Assembly (NCBI GenBank): GCA_011390435.1
Contig: JAABSK010000193.1
Location: 1 to 5,362, forward strand
From: Desulfobacteraceae bacterium
Lineage (GTDB): Bacteria; Desulfobacterota; Desulfobacteria; Desulfobacterales; Desulfobacteraceae
Direction: 5' to 3'
DNA length: 5,362 nucleotides
The position numbers and the translations under genes are program-made. A model generated the notes under the pieces. The model saw nothing but the letters and a program-made list of their open reading frames with translations, was not told the DNA's origin and made no database searches. Below, piece by piece: positions 1-5,362 of this stretch; the stretch's first letter is position 1, and every line of letters starts with the position of its first letter.

Positions 1-259
1 CGGAATAGGCGCTGATCGACTGCCATGCATCTGCATTGTGCGTGAGCACCAGGAACTGTTTGAGGATATGGCCAAAAGACCGGGAAACGGCAAATACGGT
101 AAACCCGGTGCTGATCCATAAAAGATACAGAAAAACAGCATTGTCCGGATCTGTTGCCCGCAGAATCCTGGCTTTGTACAGTGTCAGGAGGGCAAGGACA
201 ATCATGGCCACTGATCCTGCAATATCCACCCCCAGTATGGGAAGAAATGAGGTGATCAT
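1..259 (-). CDS. Membrane protein N-terminus, probable sensor (histidine kinase-like) protein, cut by window edge
   Basis: Only the first 86 residues are visible; the frame is open to the left edge. The ATG (257-259) overlaps the stop of the 162-residue membrane protein gene as ATGA, with no strong Shine-Dalgarno sequence, so translation probably depends on coupling. Residues about 7-27 form a first membrane helix ending in YKARILR, an inner-side positive patch. A second helix covers about 41-58 (FLYLLWISTGFTVFAV), followed by SRSFGHILKQFL (59-70) and a polar stretch ending near AWQSISAYS. This matches my recollection of the membrane domain that precedes PAS and histidine-kinase domains in sensor proteins of Desulfobacteraceae, but no kinase motif is in the window. 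It could also be a membrane protein without any signalling domain. Existence of the gene is well supported by the overlap start and the unbroken frame; the sensor role is inference. Confidence 0.72.
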   Translation of the reverse strand, partial: MITSFLPILGVDIAGSVAMIVLALLTLYKARILRATDPDNAVFLYLLWISTGFTVFAVSRSFGHILKQFLVLTHNADAWQSISAYS

Positions 260-744
260 GGCTGCTGGTCCGTTTCAGGCTGCTGGTTTTCCACGAGAAG
301 CGACACGCCGTTGTAAAGGAAGTACATGGCTGGAACGCAGAGCAGGTGATCGAGTTTGAGAAGATAATACCCCCAGTTGAGAAGGGAAGAATTGCTTTTT
401 GAGGCGATCTCCACCTGGAAAAAGGAGATGGGTGTCATATCCACAATATGGATCTGGTTGTCCAGAAAGTGTCCGGCAAGGGTGTTCAGGTTCCAGAAAA
501 TAAAGAACAGTGCTGCATGCTGGATACAGCGCCACCCTTTTTCCCTTGCAAGGGCTTTTCCCCGGACCGTAAATAAAAGCACCACCATTGAGGCCAGAAA
601 GAACAGGTGGCCGATCTGGTGGACAATAATGCCTTCTGAGCTGTCATGATACTGAATGGCAAAGGCCTGGGAGGGCAGCAGGCACAGCACTGCCCATACA
701 ATGACAGCAGATATCGGGTATCGGGCTTTTTCAAAGCAGCGCAA
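256..744 (-). CDS. Signal-peptide-bearing integral membrane protein with histidines in its membrane segments
   Basis: The protein has 162 residues from a TTG start at 742-744, chosen because an in-frame TGA lies eight codons upstream, AGGGAG sits 8 bases before it, and the start yields a normal signal peptide: basic n-region to R8, hydrophobic core 11-23, likely cleavage after AFA (27-29). Three membrane segments follow, about 39-60, 73-94 and 121-150. Histidines fall in or at the edges of them: H42 and H46 (HQIGH), H76, H92 (LAGHFLDNQ) and H133 (LDHLLC). Such residues could bind haem or metal, but nothing proves it. The tail is polar and Gln-rich. The stop overlaps the next start (ATGA), implying coupled translation. 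The fold resembles the visible part of the following membrane protein, so this may be a stand-alone sensory or partner subunit. I recall similar unnamed proteins in sulfate reducers; no function is assigned. Confidence 0.82.
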   Translation of the reverse strand: MRCFEKARYPISAVIVWAVLCLLPSQAFAIQYHDSSEGIIVHQIGHLFFLASMVVLLFTVRGKALAREKGWRCIQHAALFFIFWNLNTLAGHFLDNQIHIVDMTPISFFQVEIASKSNSSLLNWGYYLLKLDHLLCVPAMYFLYNGVSLLVENQQPETDQQP

Positions 745-780
745 ACAATTTTCTCCCTTTTTCCTTCAGGCGGCAATCAT
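745..780 (-). promoter_or_regulatory. Ribosome binding site and start region deciding the TTG start; contains an ATG...TGA minicistron
   Basis: AGGGAG (minus strand, at 753-758) lies 8 bases before the TTG at 742-744. The stop of the 71-residue gene (TGA, 777-779) overlaps an ATG at 778-780. That ATG is in frame with the membrane protein but reads only four codons (M-I-A-A) before a TGA at 766-768. The ATG therefore cannot start the membrane protein unless the TGA is read through. TTG is the first plausible start after that stop. Confidence 0.6.
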
Positions 781-992
781 TGATCGTCCAGCAGCCGGAG
801 GCAGTCCTGGGGCAGGCGATGGGTGCCTTTTCCCTGAAGGCTGACTTCGATCAGGGCATCAGGATCATTGATGCTGGTGTCCGGGTCGGTTACATATCCA
901 TGAAGGCCGATAAAATCATTCATGTAGGGTTCCCATGCTTCATCTTCTGACGCTTTATAAACCGTGATCTTGTTTCCCTTGTGAAATGTCAT
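777..992 (-). CDS. Small acidic conserved-looking protein, possible SH3-like beta barrel
   Basis: This 71-residue protein is not recognised as a named family. It begins 21 bases after the flavoprotein stop, with an ATG preceded by AGAGG at an 8-base spacing, so it is well placed for translation within the operon. The sequence has short alternating beta-like stretches broken by glycine and Asp/Pro turns: KGNKITVYK (5-13), FIGLHGYVTD (27-36), ALIEVSLQGKGTHRLP (46-61), then a C-terminal DCLRLLDD. That layout recalls small SH3-like or KOW-like barrels found as accessory subunits, for example the variable chain of ferredoxin-thioredoxin reductase; this is a structural guess. There is one cysteine (C64), so no cluster of its own, and no signal peptide or membrane helix. 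Its position suggests an accessory or assembly factor for the redox complex. That it is a real gene is likely from start signal, spacing and codon structure; its function is unknown. Confidence 0.75.
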   Translation of the reverse strand: MTFHKGNKITVYKASEDEAWEPYMNDFIGLHGYVTDPDTSINDPDALIEVSLQGKGTHRLPQDCLRLLDDQ

Positions 993-1013
993 GGTTATTT
1001 CCTCTGGTTCGGG

Positions 1014-3173
1014 TTATCTGGCGGGTTTTGTTTCCACATTGGGCCGGGCGCCGATTTTTCGCTGGCACTGGTTGCACAGCAGCCGTTTTTCCATTACCGG
1101 GTTCAGTCCGTGGGTTTTGCCGGACACAAACTGCAGATACTGCGTGGATGGAAGCTGGGCGTTGCACATGGCACAATACTGGATCTGCTGGCGGTTCAGG
1201 ATGGTGCCGCACAGGGCAAGGGTTCGCTGTCCATCTTTCTCTTCCAGCACCATGGCCTGGTTTTCACATGCCTGGGCACAGGCTCCGCAGGTAATACATT
1301 TTTCAGCGGTTGATCTGAAGTCGGTTTCACCAGAGTGGTCAAAATCAAGATATCCCAGCTGCAGGGCATCGATTCCCATTTTGTTTCTGCAGACATCCAC
1401 ACAGTCGCCGCACCGCCTGCAGATATCACATCTCAGGCATCGCCTGGCTTCTTCCCGGACAGCAGCTTCATCATATCCCAGTTCTGCCTGCTGAAAGGTT
1501 GTCCGCCTGCGGTTCACATTGAGCATGGGCATCTCAGGACGCTTGAGTGTCATTTTTTCACTGGCGGTCATGGGAATGACCGGGACCATGCGGTGGCGGA
1601 TCGGCGTCCGGGGAAAGGTGGGCTGAGGAATGTGGTTGAGGTAGCGGTCAATGGCTTCTGCTGCCCGCTTGCCGCCGCCAATGGCTTCAATGACAGTTGC
1701 GGGCCCTGAAACAGCGTCGCCTGCGGCAAAAACGCCGGGCAGTGTGGTTTCCATGGTGGCATGGTTTACCTCGATGGTGCCGCGGCGGCTCCAGTTCATG
1801 GTTTTCAGGCTTTCCAGCCCCTGGCTGTCAACATATTGGCCAATGGCACTGATTACAACATCTGCCTGGATGGAAAATTCTTTTCCGGGAATGGGGACCG
1901 GTGCCAGGCGGTCCGTATCTGTTTTTTTGACCAGCTCTGCCTTGATACAGGCAAGATCGGATATGGTATCGTCCTGTCCATTGATTTTTGTGGGGATGGT
2001 CAGAAAGGAAAACGCAACCCCTTCTTCTTCTGCCTGCTCCACCTCTTCCACATCCGCCGGCATCTGTTTTCTGGATCTGCGGTACGCAACGGTAACGGTT
2101 TTTGACCCCAGTCTCAGGCAGGTTCTTGCTGCGTCAATGGCCACATTTCCCCCGCCGATCACCACAACATTTTTCCCCGGCACCTGCCGGTGTCCCAGGG
2201 CCACATCCTTGAGAAAGGTGACGGCATCCAGAACGTTTGGAAACTGGTTTTCTCCTTCAAGATCCATCTGCCAGGACCGGTGGGCACCAATGGCGATAAA
2301 AAATGCATCAAACCCCTGTTTTTGCAGTTCTTCCATGGTGATCTCTTTTCCCAGGCAGGTGTTGAACAGAAATTCAACCCCAAGATCTTGGATCATGGCC
2401 ACTTCCCGGTCGATCACCTCCCGGGGAAGCCGGTATCTCGGAATCCCCACCATGAGCATCCCTCCTGCCATTGGAAGGGCCTCGATCACTTTTACCCTGT
2501 ACCCCATCAGGGCCAGATAATATGCTGCAGAAAGACCGCCCGGGCCAGCCCCGATCACGCAGACCGATTTGCCGTTGGCAGGTTTTTTCTCAGGATTATG
2601 ATAGGCATGTTCAGACATGGCCCGCTCCGCAGCAAAGGCTTTCAGGAATTTGATCGAGACAGGCGTATCAATCCTGGCGCGGACACACATGATTTCACAG
2701 GGCCGGGTGCACACCAGGCCGCAGACCCAGGGCAATGGATTGTCCCTGCGGATCACCTCGATGGCTTCGGCATCTTTTCCTTCTGCAATCAGGGCCAGAT
2801 AAGTGGGAACATCAATTCCGGCAGGACAGGCCATCTGGCAGGGTGAGGGAGCCAGTTTGCTGCAGTCATGGGAGGGACAGTTCCGCGATTCAATGTGATT
2901 GACAAACACTTCCCTGTGCGCGCTGAGCATTTTTTCCAGGGTGCGGCCGGTCTGCTGACTGGGCACGGGACTGTCTGTGTCTCCATATTCTCTGACAAGG
3001 GTATCAATGGCATCAAGATGATCTTTTCCGGCAGCTCCTTCAGCGATTTCTTCAATCAGTTTCAGGATCTGCTCGGAGATCCGCCTGCCCCTGGGATCTG
3101 TCAGTGCGCCCGACTGGATCTGGTCGCAAAGATAAACAATGCTCTGTCTTACCGGACATGTGGTTTCTGACAT
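1014..3173 (-). CDS. Multidomain FAD/NAD(P)-dependent iron-sulfur oxidoreductase (GltD/NfnL-like core, NuoF-like N-terminus, ferredoxin C-terminus)
   Basis: This 719-residue protein probably exchanges electrons between NAD(P)H and the neighbouring ferredoxin and molybdoenzyme. Residues about 20-97 look like the helical iron-sulfur domain at the C-terminus of NuoF, but without its cysteines. Residues 99-163 form a GltD/dihydropyrimidine-dehydrogenase type cluster domain, with CQMACPAGIDVP (112-123) and four cysteines at C151/155/159/163. FAD binding shows as GAGPGG (208-213), with a distal AAGDA (483-487). The pyridine-nucleotide fold starts at GGGNVAIDAART (340-351) and continues with YRRSRKQMPA (364-373), a basic motif often linked to NADPH. 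A two-cluster ferredoxin domain follows (C585/588/591/595 and C626/629/632/636, with extra C579 and C582). The end carries paired CxxC motifs (667/670 and 700/703). The ATG start has GAGG 6 bases upstream. The protein is much longer than GltD (about 470). Cofactor preference and direction of electron flow are not decided by sequence. Confidence 0.92.
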   Translation of the reverse strand: MSETTCPVRQSIVYLCDQIQSGALTDPRGRRISEQILKLIEEIAEGAAGKDHLDAIDTLVREYGDTDSPVPSQQTGRTLEKMLSAHREVFVNHIESRNCPSHDCSKLAPSPCQMACPAGIDVPTYLALIAEGKDAEAIEVIRRDNPLPWVCGLVCTRPCEIMCVRARIDTPVSIKFLKAFAAERAMSEHAYHNPEKKPANGKSVCVIGAGPGGLSAAYYLALMGYRVKVIEALPMAGGMLMVGIPRYRLPREVIDREVAMIQDLGVEFLFNTCLGKEITMEELQKQGFDAFFIAIGAHRSWQMDLEGENQFPNVLDAVTFLKDVALGHRQVPGKNVVVIGGGNVAIDAARTCLRLGSKTVTVAYRRSRKQMPADVEEVEQAEEEGVAFSFLTIPTKINGQDDTISDLACIKAELVKKTDTDRLAPVPIPGKEFSIQADVVISAIGQYVDSQGLESLKTMNWSRRGTIEVNHATMETTLPGVFAAGDAVSGPATVIEAIGGGKRAAEAIDRYLNHIPQPTFPRTPIRHRMVPVIPMTASEKMTLKRPEMPMLNVNRRRTTFQQAELGYDEAAVREEARRCLRCDICRRCGDCVDVCRNKMGIDALQLGYLDFDHSGETDFRSTAEKCITCGACAQACENQAMVLEEKDGQRTLALCGTILNRQQIQYCAMCNAQLPSTQYLQFVSGKTHGLNPVMEKRLLCNQCQRKIGARPNVETKPAR

Positions 3174-3191
3174 GGATGACCTCGTGTGAAA

Positions 3192-3707
3192 TTAAAAGCT
3201 GCTGTTTTCAAATGATGCAATGGCTGCGGCATGCCGTTCCCTGCGAAGCTGCGTGTTTTCCTGAACGTTTCCGAACTTCAGACATCCAGTGGTGCAGGTG
3301 GTGACACAGGCTGGTTTGAGCCCCTGATCCAGCCGGTCCTTGCAGTAATCACATTTGGTAACTTTCCGGATGTCCGGGTTCCATTGAGGCGCTCCCCAGG
3401 GGCAGGCTGAAATGCACGCTTTACAGCCGACACACAGGTTCTGATCCACAAAGACAATCCCGTCTTCGGGCCGCTGCTGCATGGCATGGGTGGGACAGGC
3501 CGGGACGCACCAGGGGGTCTCACAATGGTAGCAGGGCATAAAGACAAACGATATTCTGGGCAGGCTGTTGATCATTTTCGGTCCCACCTGGATAATCTGG
3601 CAGGGCTTGGGGCCTTCCGGCAGTTCCTTGTTGGTTTTACACTGAATTTCACAGGCATGACAGCCAATACATTTTTTGACATCCTGGAACAGATAATATT
3701 TACTCAT
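3192..3707 (-). CDS. Four-cluster 4Fe-4S electron-transfer subunit (PsrB/PhsB/DmsB type)
   Basis: This 171-residue protein has the sixteen cysteines expected for four cubane clusters: C13/16/19/23, C59/62/67/71, C92/95/98/102 and C119/122/134/138. Typical family strings are present, such as CIGCHACEIQC, PWCVPACP, and CPWGAP followed by KCDYCKDR. Such subunits relay electrons between a molybdopterin subunit and a second redox partner. There is no Tat or Sec signal and no C-terminal membrane helix, so the protein itself should be cytoplasmic unless carried across by a partner. The ATG start is preceded by GGAGG at a 6-base spacing. The gene starts 20 bases after the molybdoenzyme gene and ends 18 bases before the flavoprotein gene, which fits a three-subunit complex. 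C36 and C142 are extra cysteines with no obvious cluster role. The C-terminal tail after about residue 147 is short, polar and not recognised. Confidence 0.95.
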   Translation of the reverse strand: MSKYYLFQDVKKCIGCHACEIQCKTNKELPEGPKPCQIIQVGPKMINSLPRISFVFMPCYHCETPWCVPACPTHAMQQRPEDGIVFVDQNLCVGCKACISACPWGAPQWNPDIRKVTKCDYCKDRLDQGLKPACVTTCTTGCLKFGNVQENTQLRRERHAAAIASFENSSF

Positions 3708-3727
3708 TCAAATCCTCCGGATTCCTT

Positions 3728-5362
3728 CTAATTTAAAGTGGGTTGAACCGTAACAAAGGTGTCGTGGTATGCCGGGCTGCCGCCGACAGTGTCGTAGACG
3801 TTTTTCTGGAGCAGGGCGTCTGAAAGGCCTTTTTTGAAGGATCGTTCTGCCTTGTCTGCCTGGTGTCCGAACCCATGGATCATGAAAACGGCTTCAGGGT
3901 GAATCAGATCGGTCACATATGCCTTGATATAACCTTTGCCGCATTCGGATGCCACTTCCACCTGCTGGCCGTCCTGAATGCCGAGGCTTTTGGCTCTGGC
4001 AGCATTGATCCACAATACGTTTTCCGGCTGGAGCTCATTCAGGTATGGTACATTCTGCGTGGAGACATGGGTATGAATGGCTGAACGGCCCACCACCAGC
4101 CGGAATGTACCGTCTTTTGGCGCAGCAATGGGTTCATACGGCGGAAAAGACTCAAATCCGGCGTTTTCCAGCAGGGATGATTTAAATTCAATTTTGCCGG
4201 AAGGGGTTTTAAACGGCAGGTTGTCCCTGTCCCAGAAAATGGGTTCAGACCCATAGGACACAAACCCCTTTTTCTCAAAATCAGCCATGGTAAATCCAGT
4301 CCCTTCCAGCTGCCAGTTCACCAGGTCGTCCATGTCCTGGTAGGGAAAGTAGTCGCCGATTCCCAGGCGTTCGCCGATCCTTTTGAGGATCATGGCCCCT
4401 TCCATGGTATCATATCGCGGTTCAACCGCTTTTTTCCTCAGGAACATCTGGGGATTGAGTCCGTTCATCTGCTGGATACAGTCGGTTCTTTCAAGGTAGG
4501 TGGATTCAGGCAGAATCACATCTGAATACCAGGCAATGTCTGAATAGTTGATGTCAATCGAAACGAGGAGATCCAGTTTGTCCAGTGCTTTTCGGGTCTG
4601 GTTGGTATCAGCGATGGACATCAGCGGATCCATCCGGTAGGCAATCAGGGCCTTGATGGGGTATGGATCTTCATTTAATACAGCGTACGGAAAAATCTGG
4701 GCAACGCCATGATTGGGGTCTGGCAGGGGAAAGTCTTTGGTCCCCACCTTGTCAAATCGGGGCACATCAATCGCAGGAAAGTCCTGGGCCGTCAGTTTCC
4801 GGGCAGCCTTGCCCCCGACTTCGCCCGGACCTTTTTTAAAGAAAAGGCCGCCTTTGACTTCAATGCTTCCCATCAGTGCATTGAGCATCAGGATGGACCG
4901 GCGCATGTAAATTTCATTGGTGTGGCTGGCCCCTCTGTATCCATAGTGGAACGCGACCGATGGTTTGTTTCTGGACATTTCCTGGGCCAGATCATACATC
5001 TCCGATGCCGGGATACCGGTTTCAGTCTCTGCCCACTGAGGGGTATACGGCTTGACAAAGTGTCTGAGCTCATCAATGCCGTGCACCCATTTGGACACAA
5101 ACCCGGCATCATAAAGCTGCTTTTCCAGAATGATATGAATGAGGGCATAGTTCAGGGCCAGGTCTGTTCCCGGGCGGATCATCCAGTACCGGTGGGCTTT
5201 TGAAGCAGTAATATTGACCCGAGGATCAATGTAGGTCAGTTTGGCACCATTTTCCAAAGCCTGCATCAGGGTGTTGACCTCTTTGAGAGCTAGCGCTTCA
5301 AAGATGTTTCTCCCATACAGGACAATGTGTTTGGTGTTGGCGTAATTGATGCCGATCTGACC
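3728..5362 (-). CDS. Molybdopterin oxidoreductase, PsrA/PhsA-like catalytic subunit (N-terminus outside window)
   Basis: Visible are the C-terminal 544 residues; the reading frame stays open to the right edge, so the start, the N-terminal 4Fe-4S motif and the Mo/W ligand are not seen. Family proteins run about 700-760 residues, so roughly 170-220 are missing. In fragment numbering, the bis-MGD region shows YGRNIFEAL (16-24), IDPR (45-48) and IRPGTD (62-67). AWYSDVILPESTYLER (277-292) and TPSGKIE (386-392) are hallmarks of the polysulfide/thiosulfate reductase branch. The C-terminal dinucleotide-binding domain (about 420-540) has HTH (430-432), NELQPEN and HGFGH (496-500). Members reduce or oxidise small substrates at a bis-MGD molybdenum or tungsten centre. 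The next gene encodes its probable ferredoxin partner, 20 bases away. The substrate cannot be read from this fragment: polysulfide, thiosulfate, formate or an organic substrate all remain possible. Family assignment is firm, substrate is not. Confidence 0.93.
   Translation of the reverse strand, partial: GQIGINYANTKHIVLYGRNIFEALALKEVNTLMQALENGAKLTYIDPRVNITASKAHRYWMIRPGTDLALNYALIHIILEKQLYDAGFVSKWVHGIDELRHFVKPYTPQWAETETGIPASEMYDLAQEMSRNKPSVAFHYGYRGASHTNEIYMRRSILMLNALMGSIEVKGGLFFKKGPGEVGGKAARKLTAQDFPAIDVPRFDKVGTKDFPLPDPNHGVAQIFPYAVLNEDPYPIKALIAYRMDPLMSIADTNQTRKALDKLDLLVSIDINYSDIAWYSDVILPESTYLERTDCIQQMNGLNPQMFLRKKAVEPRYDTMEGAMILKRIGERLGIGDYFPYQDMDDLVNWQLEGTGFTMADFEKKGFVSYGSEPIFWDRDNLPFKTPSGKIEFKSSLLENAGFESFPPYEPIAAPKDGTFRLVVGRSAIHTHVSTQNVPYLNELQPENVLWINAARAKSLGIQDGQQVEVASECGKGYIKAYVTDLIHPEAVFMIHGFGHQADKAERSFKKGLSDALLQKNVYDTVGGSPAYHDTFVTVQPTLN

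Larger units (their letters stand above)
1..5362 (-). other. Predicted single operon: molybdoenzyme, ferredoxin, flavoprotein, small protein, two membrane proteins
   Basis: All six genes share the minus strand. Successive gaps are 20, 18, 21 and 32 bases, then a 4-base overlap. None of the gaps contains a hairpin followed by a T-run, or room for a convincing promoter. The redox genes come first, the probable sensory genes last. Both ends of the transcript lie outside the window, so regulation upstream of the molybdoenzyme cannot be judged. Confidence 0.8.

Noticed and set aside
766..768. TGA possibly read as selenocysteine, giving a longer N-terminus for the membrane protein.
   Set aside because: No suitable SECIS-like hairpin directly follows; the only small stem (GCTTT-GAA-AAAGC) begins about 29 bases downstream and is weak. 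The protein has a normal signal peptide from TTG, and no selenocysteine role is expected in a cytoplasmic n-region.
1651..2520. Long open frame on the plus strand opposite the flavoprotein gene (289 codons).
   Set aside because: It is antisense to a gene with clear FAD, NAD(P) and cluster motifs; its product is Ser/Arg-rich with no recognisable domain.
4709..5203. Plus-strand open frame of 164 codons opposite the molybdoenzyme gene.
   Set aside because: It overlaps conserved motifs of the molybdoenzyme on the other strand, lacks a domain pattern and is best explained as a shadow frame.
3728..5266. Treating the ATG at 5264-5266 as the true start of the molybdoenzyme.
   Set aside because: Upstream in-frame codons to the window edge encode conserved family sequence (HIVLYGRNIFEALALKEVN), so this methionine is internal and the gene is cut by the edge.
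5281..5303. Inverted repeat CTTTGA-AGC/GCT-TCAAAG with a one-base bulge and 4-base loop, terminator-like.
   Set aside because: It lies inside the well-conserved coding region of the molybdoenzyme (IFEALALKEV), has no T-run after it, and is explained by coding sequence.
1..5362. CRISPR arrays, insertion sequences, tRNA or rRNA genes, phage genes.
   Set aside because: No regularly spaced repeats, transposase-like frames, terminal inverted repeats or structural RNA signatures were seen; almost all of the window is explained by the six coding regions.

Overview
The window reads as one block of minus-strand genes, transcribed from the right edge to the left. It holds six protein genes: four complete, one cut at each edge. 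Gaps are 18-32 bases or a 4-base ATGA overlap, so a single operon is likely. The operon promoter is presumably beyond the right edge, and no terminator is visible. There is no stretch over 300 bases without a gene. Moderate GC, dense 4Fe-4S proteins, a molybdopterin oxidoreductase and the style of the small membrane proteins suggest a strictly anaerobic bacterium, most likely a sulfate reducer of the Desulfobacterota (Desulfobacteraceae type). That taxonomic call is an inference from recall of protein style, not a search.

Right part (1014-5362), the redox module. First comes the C-terminal 544 residues of a polysulfide/thiosulfate-reductase-like (PsrA/PhsA class) bis-MGD molybdoenzyme. It is followed by a PsrB/DmsB-type four-cluster ferredoxin. 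Third is a 719-residue FAD and pyridine-nucleotide oxidoreductase of the GltD/NfnL type with extra iron-sulfur modules at both ends. Instead of the usual membrane anchor (PsrC/NrfD), the third gene is a soluble NAD(P)H-type flavoprotein. The parsimonious model is a cytoplasmic complex moving electrons between NAD(P)H, the ferredoxin relay and an unknown substrate at molybdenum or tungsten.

Left part (1-992), accessory and probable signalling genes. A 71-residue acidic protein, possibly a small beta barrel, follows the redox genes. Next is a 162-residue membrane protein with a signal peptide, a likely TTG start and histidines within its membrane segments. Its stop codon overlaps the start of a gene whose visible 86 residues form two membrane segments ending in a similar Gly-His motif. 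This last gene resembles the membrane sensor portion of histidine kinases as recalled from sulfate reducers, but its signalling domains lie outside the window.

The points most worth following are the anchorless, pyridine-nucleotide-linked Psr-like complex, the ligand-less NuoF-type domain at the start of the flavoprotein, and the pair of related histidine-containing membrane domains next to it, which may sense the redox or substrate state the complex deals with.
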